This document shows, in pieces, positions 37,622 to 45,415 of a stretch of DNA of 64,000 nucleotides. Position numbers and translations under genes: made by a program. The number at the start of each line of letters is the position of its first letter. The first letter of the stretch is position 1. Under the pieces are notes generated by a model. The model was given only the letters and a program-made list of their open reading frames with translations. It made no database searches and had not been told where the DNA came from. The DNA comes from Streptomyces davaonensis JCM 4913 (GTDB lineage Bacteria > Actinomycetota > Actinomycetes > Streptomycetales > Streptomycetaceae), in assembly GCF_000349325.1 (NCBI RefSeq), contig NC_020504.1:8536326-8600325 (forward strand), in the 5' to 3' direction.

Positions 37622-38293
37622 GCCGCCCCCCGTCTGTGTCTGCTGGTGCGCGAACGCCCACCGTATTCCTGTCGATGCGATCAGGAGGCCCGGTTGAACC
37701 CTCGCAAAGAATCCTAAAGGTCGGGACTGACAGCGATCCCAGGGATCAGCTCACTAAGCCAGAGCACCCGCGGGTCAGGCCCGGATTTTGTCGCGCGGAG
37801 CGCGGACGTGGGCAGGGGCGAACTTGGCGAGGAGGACCTCGGCGTCAGGGGGGTGGGCCCGCGGTGAGGCTGGGGTACACGTTCGCAAGAAAGCGGCGGA
37901 TCAGCGATGAGGACGAGATTCCCACGCCGGGTGAGGTCGCTCGCCCAGGGTGACCTGGTCGACGAGCACATCGGCTCCGAGGAGGCTGGCGGCCCCACGC
38001 CATGTCGCCCCGCCTGACAGGGGCTCCGATGGCCTGCCTTTCGCCGCCATGGTGAGCGCCGTGGTTGTCACGCTTGCTCTCGCTCACAGCCCAGTCGATG
38101 AACCACACTCCTTCCGCCACCCCAGACCAGGAAGTCGCCTGGGGGGAACCAGGCGCTCGACACTCTCCTCCCCTGATAAGGGGTGAGGGCATCCTGCAGC
38201 ACTGTCCGAATCCGGCCCTACTGCCGTGCGGTGGGCGCGGGTTAACTCAGACGCTCGCCCGGAGCTGGGCTTGAGAACTGAGAGGAGAGCTCG
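37622..38293. other. Divergent gap between pglW and the peptide cassette
   Basis: No gene can be supported. It must hold the leftward promoter of pglW and the rightward promoter of the peptide gene. A 7-bp hairpin (CGCCTGG, loop GGGGAA, CCAGGCG) is at 38136-38155, and a short stem CCCCT-GATA-AGGGG follows at about 38170-38183. Minus-strand frames around 37.85-38.19 kb include a plausible-looking string (GVWFIDWAVSESKRDNHG) that may be a remnant of a lost gene, but it matches nothing I recognise. Confidence 0.4.
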
Positions 38294-38470
38294 ATGGCAG
38301 ACAGGTCATCCACACAGGTGGCGGGGACCAGCCCCGCGCTGCTGATCGCCGTGGAAGAGCTGGCGACCGCGCACGACCGCAGCGAGTCCGAGCGGTCCGA
38401 CATCACCAGCTCGCAGAACAGCGCGGGAGACGACGGCGAGAACCGCGACCTGAACCTCCCGAAGGAGTAA
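38294..38470 (+). CDS. 58-aa peptide, possible substrate of the adjacent enzymes
   Basis: ATG 38294 with a strong ribosome-binding site (GAGAGGAGAG) and stop TAA 38468-38470; the stop region itself forms the ribosome-binding site of the next gene. The peptide begins MADRSSTQVAG, has an amphipathic helix ALLIAVEELATAHD (about 15-28) like a RiPP leader, then a Ser/Asp/Asn/Gln-rich tail (SERSDITSSQNSAGDDGEN) ending RDLNLPKE. It has no cysteine. Its tight linkage to a hydroxylase and a reductase suggests that it is modified, but no known RiPP class is recognised. Confidence 0.55.
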   Translation: MADRSSTQVAGTSPALLIAVEELATAHDRSESERSDITSSQNSAGDDGENRDLNLPKE

Positions 38471-38479
38471 GGGGAACCC

Positions 38480-39691
38480 ATGGAGCACCGGCTCGTCAGC
38501 CACATCGAGAAGGCTCTCGGCTGGGACGGGCCGGGTTCCGTGGGGACCGCGTTCGCGCGCGGCCGTCTCACGGACCCGGATCTGCCCGCACGGCTGTTGA
38601 CCCCGCTCAGACTGCTGGACCTGATCAAGCGCCGCCATCTGTCCAATCCACAGCTGCGCTGTTATGCCAATGGCGACGAAGTACACCCGTCCACGTTCCT
38701 GTCCACCAACGTCAACCGGCGAAGGCAGGCCGTGAGCCAGGCGGACATGGCGGCCCTCGGACGAATCCTCAACGACGGCGGCACCGTAGTCCTGGATCAT
38801 GTGGACTTCTTCGACCCGACACTGGAAGTCGCCTGCCGGGCCCTGGGCTGGTGGTCCAGCGAACTCACCTCTGCCAACGCCTACCTCGCGGTCGGTGACA
38901 CCGACGGATTCCATCTGCACTGGGACGACCACGAGGTCATCGCCGTGCAGCTTTCGGGCGAGAAGTCGTGGGAAGTGCGCGGCCCGTCGCGGCCTGCGCC
39001 GATGTACCGCGACGCGGAACGCAACCGCACGCCCTCCGAGGAAGCGCTGTGGAAGGGCACGATGCGGGCCGGAGACGTCATGCACATCCCACGAGGCTTC
39101 TGGCACACCGCGACCCGCCTCGGCTCGGGGGCTGGTGGCCACTCCCTGCACGTGACGTTCGGGTTCACCAAACGGACCGGTGTCACCTGGGCCAACTTCC
39201 TCTCTGATGCCGCCCGCGCCGACGAAGGGTTCCGCCACGACCTGGAGGGAGCCCAGGGCACCGCACACCAGGTGCTGGTGGACAAGCTCAGCGCCCTGGC
39301 CGCCACCTACAGCCCGGAGCGGTACCTGGACGAACTGCGTTCCAGCACCCCGCCCGCACGCCACATGCCGAACGTGGCCGCCTTCGGGCGGCCGGACGGA
39401 GTCGCGGCCGTCACCGAGTTCGAGCCCTCCATCGTCCGCTCCGGTGACACCGTCCAGGTGTGCGGTGGCGGCAAGCGGCTGACCTTCCACGAGCGCGCAG
39501 AACCAAGCCTGCGTGCGCTCTTGTCGGGTCACCCGGTCTACCTCGACGGCGCCCCCGATGACGTCATCACTTTGGCCGACTTGCTGATCACGGAGGGGCT
39601 GTGCGAACCGCTGACGGAACCATCGTCCTCGGGCTACACCGGTCTGGTCACGCCCGTGACCTACTCGAAGCAGCCGCCGACCTCGGTGTAA
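38480..39691 (+). CDS. JmjC/ROX-type Fe(II)/2-oxoglutarate hydroxylase (cupin)
   Basis: A 403-aa protein; ATG 38480 starts nine bases after the peptide stop. The metal site reads H147-W-D149 (FHLHWDDHEVIAVQL) with the distal histidine at H209 in IPRGFWHTA and the strand HSLHVTFGF after it. This is the cupin_4/ribosomal-oxygenase pattern (YcfD, NO66). These enzymes hydroxylate side chains in proteins or peptides. A helical dimerisation region (about 225-290) and a winged-helix-like C-terminus (about 320-395) complete the ROX layout. The neighbouring 58-aa peptide is the obvious candidate substrate, which is inference. It overlaps the reductase gene by 91 bases. Confidence 0.75.
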   Translation: MEHRLVSHIEKALGWDGPGSVGTAFARGRLTDPDLPARLLTPLRLLDLIKRRHLSNPQLRCYANGDEVHPSTFLSTNVNRRRQAVSQADMAALGRILNDGGTVVLDHVDFFDPTLEVACRALGWWSSELTSANAYLAVGDTDGFHLHWDDHEVIAVQLSGEKSWEVRGPSRPAPMYRDAERNRTPSEEALWKGTMRAGDVMHIPRGFWHTATRLGSGAGGHSLHVTFGFTKRTGVTWANFLSDAARADEGFRHDLEGAQGTAHQVLVDKLSALAATYSPERYLDELRSSTPPARHMPNVAAFGRPDGVAAVTEFEPSIVRSGDTVQVCGGGKRLTFHERAEPSLRALLSGHPVYLDGAPDDVITLADLLITEGLCEPLTEPSSSGYTGLVTPVTYSKQPPTSV

Positions 39692-40407
39692 CACGCCTCG
39701 ACACCGCGTCCAATTACCTCCGCCATCGTTCCCACGAGGTCCTGAAGACGACGGCCGGCGATCTTCTGCCGAAATTCTCGGTCTCCACCAAGGTCGGGTT
39801 CTTCCCCGAGGGACACAGCCTCGCTCCCGCCCGGCTCCGGGCAGCCGCCGAGCAAGCCGTCACGGACCTCGGGCGGGAGCCTGATCTGGTACTTCTCCAC
39901 AACCCAGAGCACTCGGCACCCGACGCCGAAACGCTGGCACAGGCGTGCACGGTCCTGGCAGATGCCGCACAGGCCGGGCTCTGCCGTTCCTGGGGCGTCT
40001 CGACCTGGGATCCGCGCCTGCTTATGGACTTCGACGTGCCATGCCCTGATGTCCTTATGGTCCGAGCGGGGTTGCTGGTCGGGATGGACGTCCTTGAAGC
40101 GGCCGAGGCCCTGGCCATGCGGTGGTGCCCGTCGCAGGCGTGGGGCATGAGCCCCTTCGGCGGCAGTACGGTCGAGGCGGTTTGGGAACGCTTCGATCCG
40201 AGGATCTTCCTGCGAAACGCCCCCTCGGCCACGAAGATCCAAGCTGCCTTCCGATCCTCCTACAGCCTGCCCCGGGTCGACGCGGTCGCGGTCGGCACGG
40301 ACGACGCTGACCATCTGCGGGAGCTGACCGAGGCCCTGACATACGAGGTCGACGAGAACGTGGTCCGGGAGTACAGACAGCTACTCAAAGCCCGTCAGTC
40401 CACCTGA
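39601..40407 (+). CDS. Aldo/keto reductase
   Basis: A 268-aa protein from GTG 39601 (GGAGGGG four bases upstream), starting 91 bases inside the hydroxylase gene. All four AKR catalytic residues are present: D34 and Y39 (RLDTASNY), K64 (STKVGF) and H100 (LVLLHNPEH). The (beta/alpha)8 barrel appears slightly shorter than usual. The NADPH-binding end is VGTDDADHLRELTEAL. It probably reduces a carbonyl; acting after the hydroxylase on the same substrate is suggested by the long gene overlap. Its 3' end meets the convergent kinase gene, overlapping by 13 bases. Confidence 0.8.
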   Translation: MRTADGTIVLGLHRSGHARDLLEAAADLGVTRLDTASNYLRHRSHEVLKTTAGDLLPKFSVSTKVGFFPEGHSLAPARLRAAAEQAVTDLGREPDLVLLHNPEHSAPDAETLAQACTVLADAAQAGLCRSWGVSTWDPRLLMDFDVPCPDVLMVRAGLLVGMDVLEAAEALAMRWCPSQAWGMSPFGGSTVEAVWERFDPRIFLRNAPSATKIQAAFRSSYSLPRVDAVAVGTDDADHLRELTEALTYEVDENVVREYRQLLKARQST

Positions 40408-41234
40408 AGTTCCTGCAGCAGCTGCTCCGCCGTCTTCCGCGCGGGGACCAGGCGGGGGTCCTCAGGATCGGCGTAAGGGCCGAGGATCTTCGCGGCGACG
40501 AACAGCGTCATCAGCATGCCGTCCCGGCTCTCCAGATCCTCACGCCGTTCGCTGCGGACGCGGTCGGCCAGAGCCGGGACGGCAAGGGAGGCCCCCCACA
40601 GACTTGCGGCGTCCAGGCCGCGGGGGGCCATGCCCCAGTCCTCCCAATCGAACACGCAGAAGACCGGCGCCGTGATATTCGCCCAGTTGAAATCCGCATG
40701 GGCCGGCCGCCATTCGGTCACGGCCGTATCGACGCCGGGGAACACGCTGTGGATCGTTCCTGTGACCAGTTTCTGGGTGAGGGTCTCGGTGTCTGGTGTT
40801 GCGATGCGGTTTGTGTGCTGCGCGGCCAGACCATCCAGCGAGGTGCTCAGCGCGTTCCACCACTCCTCGGGCAGTTGTGGATCCTCCGCTACTACGGCGC
40901 TGCTCACCGGCGACGCCGGCAGCAGCTCCGTCTCGTCCGCCCGCCACATCACCGGCTCTCTGTCGTCCCGCCACGCGACGCCTGTGAGCCAGGCCGGCTT
41001 CGCGATCCCGCGAAGGGCCTCGGCGGACGCGGTGCCGTCCCCTCCCTGGACCCCGATCCGATCGAGTCCGCGCCGCTCGATCCGCACCCAGGTATTGCGG
41101 TCCGTACGCGCGCCCAGAGACCGGCGCTTACGCACTACTGTCTCCCGGCTCAGGCTCACCCCAAGCGACCGTTCGACACGGTCCAGCACGGCTTCCACGG
41201 GTTCCTTGCGCAGATCCACTGGACGCGGTGTCAT
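40395..41234 (-). CDS. APH-fold phosphotransferase (aminoglycoside kinase-like)
   Basis: A 279-aa protein; I chose ATG 41234 (MTPRPVDLRKEP) over the upstream in-frame ATG 41300. The active-site motifs are HADFNWAN (the HGDxxxxN catalytic loop) near 195 and FDWEDWG (metal-binding Asp) near 210. The N-lobe has a basic VRKRRSLGARTDRNTWVRI strand pair and ELLPASPVS. The family phosphorylates small hydroxyl compounds, but APH-fold proteins also occur in peptide pathways such as class V lanthipeptides. It faces the hydroxylase/reductase pair tail to tail, so membership in the same pathway is possible but unproven. Confidence 0.72.
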   Translation of the reverse strand: MTPRPVDLRKEPVEAVLDRVERSLGVSLSRETVVRKRRSLGARTDRNTWVRIERRGLDRIGVQGGDGTASAEALRGIAKPAWLTGVAWRDDREPVMWRADETELLPASPVSSAVVAEDPQLPEEWWNALSTSLDGLAAQHTNRIATPDTETLTQKLVTGTIHSVFPGVDTAVTEWRPAHADFNWANITAPVFCVFDWEDWGMAPRGLDAASLWGASLAVPALADRVRSERREDLESRDGMLMTLFVAAKILGPYADPEDPRLVPARKTAEQLLQELQVD

Positions 41235-41385
41235 ACGCCCGAACGTACCAAGTCCCAGCCACGTTGCGAGGGAGATTCGGGGCAATGCGTAGCAGGCCAC
41301 CGCTGCCGAACAGATGCAAAGCAGGACTCACGAGGCGCAGGGCTGCCCGCGGAAGGCATCAGCGGCATATTCGCTCGTGTTCGGT

Positions 41386-42066
41386 TCAGAGCCCGCGGCT
41401 GAAGCTGCTTGTGTGCTTGGCCGTTGTCGGGGAGATGGCTGGCGGCGAGGGCCGGAGTTGGACACTGCGGGGGCGCGGGGCGGCATTGGTGCGTCGGGTG
41501 CCGGTTCCGTGGACGAGGTCTGCGGTGAGGTCAGCGAGCAACGAGCTGGGGGTGCGAAGGGACGCCGTGAGCGTCCAGGTGGGCTGGTCGATGCTGGGGC
41601 CAGCCCACACAGTCCACGTGGCCAGGGGGCTGTCCGGTTTCTGGGCGGCGAAAGCATCGAACTGGACGCCGGCGTCGCCGGACAGGTTCGTCCAGCGGAT
41701 CCAGCGTCCGTCGACGGTGTGCTTCCATCCGGCATAGGTGAGCGGCTTGGTGGAGGCGGTGACGGTCTTCTCATCGACGGGACCGTCGAGGACTGTGTCC
41801 CAGCCGTCGCCTTCGGCAAGGTGGCGCAGCAGTGTCTGGAGCACGGGCGCGGGAGTGGAGGCGGTCGCGGTCAGGTGCCACATTCGGTCCGAGACGGGTG
41901 TCTCGTACGCGGCCACGGTCCAGGCGGTCTCGCGAGGATGGGCTTCGTGGACACGCTCGATGCGCAGGGTCTGTGATTCGTGGATCGCGTGGGTGGTGTC
42001 GTCGGACCAGGTCCGTTCCCGATCAAGTCCAGCGTGTCGAATCTTGGCATTGCTGCATGCCTTCAT
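41386..42066 (-). CDS. DUF317 protein (last gene of the leftward block)
   Basis: A 226-aa protein starting at ATG 42066, which overlaps the DUF4436 gene stop as ATGA. It shows the two-repeat DUF317 pattern, each with Trp and a short Thr-Pro turn: MWHLTATASTPAPVLQTLL near 75-95 and TWTLTASLRTPSSLLADLT near 160-180, with WIRWTNLSGD between. The C-terminus is basic, Pro/Thr-rich and probably disordered. DUF317 proteins are small soluble proteins of unknown function, largely restricted to Streptomyces and its mobile elements. This one is more divergent than the four at 51-56 kb. Confidence 0.55.
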   Translation of the reverse strand: MKACSNAKIRHAGLDRERTWSDDTTHAIHESQTLRIERVHEAHPRETAWTVAAYETPVSDRMWHLTATASTPAPVLQTLLRHLAEGDGWDTVLDGPVDEKTVTASTKPLTYAGWKHTVDGRWIRWTNLSGDAGVQFDAFAAQKPDSPLATWTVWAGPSIDQPTWTLTASLRTPSSLLADLTADLVHGTGTRRTNAAPRPRSVQLRPSPPAISPTTAKHTSSFSRGL

Positions 42067-43055
42067 TGGTGGGCGTCTGGGGTGCGAATGCCATGCACGG
42101 CGACGACGGCGATGCTGAGGATGATGACGAGTTCGACCCAGAAGAACGAGGCGTAGTCGAACTGAGAGCCGATGGGTGGGCTGCCGGGTGCGGCGTTGCG
42201 CAGGCCGACTAGAGCGAAGAGGGTGGCGGCCATCCAACCCATGGCGGACCAGACCAGGCCCAAGCAGCGGCTAATGATGATGCCCGCTGCGCTCGCGACG
42301 GCGAGGCCGAGTACCCACATGGCTACGACCATGATCCCGGCGAGGATCAGTGTGCCGCGTGAGCGGGCAACGTGTCCCTCCAGGCCGACGACGAAGTGCT
42401 GGTCTCCGGCTGAGTTGAGGGCAGTGAGGTGGAAGGAAGGGTCCTCGTTGGTGAGTGACACGGAGACCGGCAGCGGGGTGGCCTGGGATGTGGCAGCGAA
42501 CGCGATCGTTGTGCTGTAGCGGTCGTAGGGGTAGTCAGAGATGGTCCCGCCGACCAGGCTGGCAGTGATGTCCTGGGCGGAGATGATCCGTCCAGCCGTG
42601 TACGTGAGGTCGGTCTTGAACAGGGAAGTGGTGTAGAGGACAAGGTCGTGGGCTGGGATCTCGTTACCGCCAACTGATCCGTGTGGGACGGCCAGCACTC
42701 GCATGGTCAGTTGGTGGTTGGCGGCGTCGACCTTCTGCACCGTTACCTCGACATCAAGCCGATTCGGGGATGAGGCGTCCCCCACGAGGACCTGGCGGCG
42801 GCTGTCACGCTCGTGTGCATACAGCATTACACCTGCCGCTGCGCAGATGAAGGCGATCAGTAGAACGCTGATCGTGACGCACATGGTTCGGAAGAACCGG
42901 CCCTCCGCAAGTTGGTCGAGGAGTAAGTCTGCGCGCCGCTCTGTGATTAAGTCACGGCGTGGGCGCAGAAGTTGGTACATCGCGACCAGCACGGCGGCTA
43001 CGGATACGGAGGCCGCGAGGACATCGCCCAGCGACGACTCGTTCTTCCACGTCAT
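42063..43055 (-). CDS. DUF4436-like membrane protein
   Basis: A 330-aa protein. Hydrophobic segments lie at about 9-27, 61-80 (VTISVLLIAFICAAAGVML), 236-262 (LAGIMVVAMWVLGLAVASAA), 270-285 and 305-322. Between the second and third is a ~150-residue soluble domain with ISDYPYDRYSTTIAF, the YPxDRY signature of DUF4436, and TPLPVSVSL. The layout suggests an extracytoplasmic beta-rich domain flanked by membrane helices. Function unknown. ATG 43055 lies about 410 bases from the next upstream gene, so this and the coupled DUF317 gene may form their own transcription unit. Confidence 0.65.
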   Translation of the reverse strand: MTWKNESSLGDVLAASVSVAAVLVAMYQLLRPRRDLITERRADLLLDQLAEGRFFRTMCVTISVLLIAFICAAAGVMLYAHERDSRRQVLVGDASSPNRLDVEVTVQKVDAANHQLTMRVLAVPHGSVGGNEIPAHDLVLYTTSLFKTDLTYTAGRIISAQDITASLVGGTISDYPYDRYSTTIAFAATSQATPLPVSVSLTNEDPSFHLTALNSAGDQHFVVGLEGHVARSRGTLILAGIMVVAMWVLGLAVASAAGIIISRCLGLVWSAMGWMAATLFALVGLRNAAPGSPPIGSQFDYASFFWVELVIILSIAVVAVHGIRTPDAHQ

Positions 43056-43454
43056 GATCCGAACCTACGGACTGCCACCTCCGAAGCCCCGGAGGCGCGC
43101 ACCCTGACGCCTCCGATCTGGACAAGCGGGCGAACGCCACCCGAAACTGCCCCATCACACCAGCGTTGATCGAGAACGAGATCGCCCCCGGGATCAGCGG
43201 GAGGGCGACGACTAGGCCGGCCAGGACCTCCCTGCGTCAGACCTTCGGGTGTACAGCCGGTCGAGGCGCAGGCCGCGCGGCGGGAGTCACTAGGGAGGAA
43301 GGCAAGGAAGCAGGCACCTGTCGTGCTCGGGCACACCGCACTGGCAGTCCGGCGACGAATCGGATGGTCCTCCCAGCGCGTCAGGATCGGTATTCGGCCA
43401 GACACCACCCGGTGTTGCAAACCCAGTACGTACGCCAACCTGGCACAGAACCAC
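43056..43454. other. Gap upstream of the DUF4436-like gene
   Basis: About 400 bases without a gene I can support. Minus-strand frames here are Arg/Gly/Ser-rich and shadow-like. The right end runs into the hairpin at 43455-43492. The promoter for the leftward DUF4436/DUF317 pair should be within the left ~150 bases. Confidence 0.35.
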
Positions 43455-43492
43455 CCCTGTTGAATCAGCTTCAACACGCTGATTCAACAGGG
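43455..43492 (-). terminator. 15-bp hairpin with the stop codon in its loop
   Basis: CCCTGTTGAATCAGC (43455-43469) pairs perfectly with GCTGATTCAACAGGG (43478-43492) around an eight-base loop. The TGA stop of the frameshifted gene (43471-43473) lies in the loop, so one arm is coding sequence. It is a likely transcription terminator of the upstream leftward operon. Confidence 0.65.
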
Positions 43493-44257
43493 AAGGTGCG
43501 CCACTTCTCCCACTCTTCATGGGAGTCGAGGAAGTCCTTGAGGAGCGCTTCGTGGTCGTCAGCGTCGGCGGCCTGTACCTCTACGGGTTCGGCCGTTGTT
43601 GGGGTCGGTTCGGTGTCGACCGCAGCGGGCACTGACGGGGTGCGTGCCTGTTCTGCCTCGCGTTCGGTGCTGGTGGCCGGGGCGGGGCCGGGGCGTACGG
43701 CGTCGCCGTAGAGCCGTTCGAACTCGGCGATGGCCTTTGCCGGGTTGTCGTACTGGCCCTGCTTCCATGCGCAGGTGGTTTTCACCGTGGAGGTGGATGC
43801 TCGGGCCGTCGCGGTAGGTGCCGACGGCGACGATGGTCCAGCCGTCGTGGGCGTGGGCGTGGATGATCAGTCGGCCGTGGCGGATGTCGTCGTAGATCTG
43901 CTGGGCGTCGTTGGAGACCTCGCGGATCTCTTCGCGCGAACACCAGGGCATAGGGCAGTCGGCCCAGGTCCATTCGGTGTCGATCTCTTCGCGCAGCTGG
44001 GGCGTGATGTCCACGGTGACGCCCGCGGCGCGCAGGGCGCGTGCGGCCTGTTCGGCGTAGTGCGCTTCCTCGCGGTCGATGCGGGCCATGACCATCGTCG
44101 TGGCGTCGAGGGGTTCGTAGCCGTGCCGGGCGAGCAGGGCCCGCACGGTGTGCGTGGGGGTGCCGGTGAGGAGGGCCGTGACAGCGCTGGGGCGGTCGTT
44201 TAGCAGGTCGAGGGATACGTGCAGGTCTTCTTCGGGGTGCGGCAAGTTGTTCTCGAT
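43471..44257 (-). pseudogene. Conserved hypothetical gene, interrupted by one surplus base
   Basis: The N-terminal frame (to IHLHGENHLRMEAG) and the C-terminal frame (from GQYDNPAKAIAEFERLYG to EEWEKWRTFP) are both clearly coding but differ by one base. Removing one G of the GGG at 43757-43759 joins them into a ~260-aa protein. It has a CPMPWCSREE zinc-like pair near residue 100 and a disordered Pro/Thr/Glu segment before an acidic C-terminal helix. The likely start is an ATC at 44255-44257, immediately after an in-frame TGA and six bases after GGAG; the first canonical codon is TTG 44245, without a ribosome-binding site. Function unknown. Confidence 0.55.
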
Positions 44258-44299
44258 TCACGGCTCCGGCCGGAGCGGGGCCAGCCAGAGCCGGCGGGG

Positions 44300-45415
44300 T
44301 CATCGGAGTGCTCGTGCGCCGGGGGCGATGGCTCGTGGTGGCGGGCCGGCCCGTGAGGCGGCCGGGCTACGTGGTGTGCGCGGCGCGGGCGGTGCGGGGG
44401 TGGTGCTGCGCTGCCATCGGGTTCGCAGGGCATGGAGGTCGGCCAGGGCGCGGCGACTGCCGGTGACCAGCTGATACGGCGTGTTGGCCGGATCCTGGGC
44501 GTAGGCGGTGATGCGGTTGCCGACGTCGAATGCGCGGGCCAGCAAGGCGCGTTGAAGCACTCGCTCCCCCCAGTGTTCGGCGGAGCCGACGGGTGTGGAG
44601 ACCAGTGCGATGAGGTCGCTGGGGTCGAGTCCGTCGGCGAGGAGACCGCGGTGCTGGGCTTCCCAGAGCACGGTGACCGGGTCCACGGGCTCCCCGTTGT
44701 GCACCAGGGCGGTCAGGCACTGCCACACCGCGGCGTGCAGGGGCAGCGTGAAGTCGTCGGGCTGTAGCCAGCGCATGTCCTTCACCTCTGCCGGATACGC
44801 GGTGGCCGTCGCGAGGAGCAGCCGTTCCTCGTCGAGGGCTTCTTCGCTGCTGTGCCCGGCAGGGGTGCCCGGCACCACGGTGCGCGGCGGGGAGCCGCGG
44901 TGAGGGGCGAACTGTCCGGCGAGCGTGTCCAGGAACTGTCCGAGCGTGTCGGCCTGGGCCAGGGTGGTGGCCGCCGGGTTGGGCAAGGTGGTGTCGGTTG
45001 CGGTCTGGGCGAGGCGTTCGGCGTGCATGAGCAGGGTGCGCCGGGCGTGATCGGCCCGGATCATCCGCGCGTACGTCGGCGCGTGCTTCGGCCAGGGACA
45101 GACCTGGATGAGGGTGTGGAGATAGGAGGCGGTCAGCCCGGGTGCATGGGGGCGCGCCGTGTCGAGCACGGTATTCAGCCAGGCGGGATCGGAGCGGTGG
45201 GTCTGCGGGTCGGGCGGGGGCGCCGTGCGCATGGCCTTGAAGAGGGCGCCGTGAGCATGGTTGCCGAACTGGCTCGCGTCCAGGTCGCCGATCTCGGTGA
45301 GCCGGTGCGGGTCCAGGAGGAGCGCGCCGAGCAGGGCCTGCTCGGCGTAGTGCACCGGCCGGGCAGGGGGCAGGTCGTCCAGGCGGTCCTCGTGAGGGTC
45401 GGTGGGCTGGGGCAT
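44300..45415 (-). CDS. DnaB N-domain-like protein without helicase motor
   Basis: A 371-aa protein from ATG 45415, sharing one base with the methyltransferase stop (TGATG). Two copies of the DnaB N-terminal helical fold are visible. The first is EQALLGALLLDPHRLTEIGD with FGNHAHGALFKAM (about 24-70). The second is DEERLLLATATAYPAEV with FTLPLHAAVWQCL and later GSRRALADLHALR (about 190-340). No RecA-type ATPase motifs follow; the protein ends in a Pro/Arg tail. It may bind the replicative helicase or primase to divert host replication to the element, or load a helicase. This is inference from the fold; DnaB-N proteins lacking a motor occur on phages and mobile elements. Confidence 0.65.
   Translation of the reverse strand: MPQPTDPHEDRLDDLPPARPVHYAEQALLGALLLDPHRLTEIGDLDASQFGNHAHGALFKAMRTAPPPDPQTHRSDPAWLNTVLDTARPHAPGLTASYLHTLIQVCPWPKHAPTYARMIRADHARRTLLMHAERLAQTATDTTLPNPAATTLAQADTLGQFLDTLAGQFAPHRGSPPRTVVPGTPAGHSSEEALDEERLLLATATAYPAEVKDMRWLQPDDFTLPLHAAVWQCLTALVHNGEPVDPVTVLWEAQHRGLLADGLDPSDLIALVSTPVGSAEHWGERVLQRALLARAFDVGNRITAYAQDPANTPYQLVTGSRRALADLHALRTRWQRSTTPAPPAPRTPRSPAASRAGPPPRAIAPGARALR

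Noticed and set aside
37845..38192. Possible transposase remnant on the minus strand
   Set aside because: One suggestive string only; no DDE motifs, no terminal repeats, no target duplication.
38294..38470. Assigning the 58-aa peptide to lanthipeptides, FxLD peptides or lasso peptides
   Set aside because: No cysteine, no FxLD box, and no cyclase, LanB/C, or B/C-type lasso enzymes nearby.
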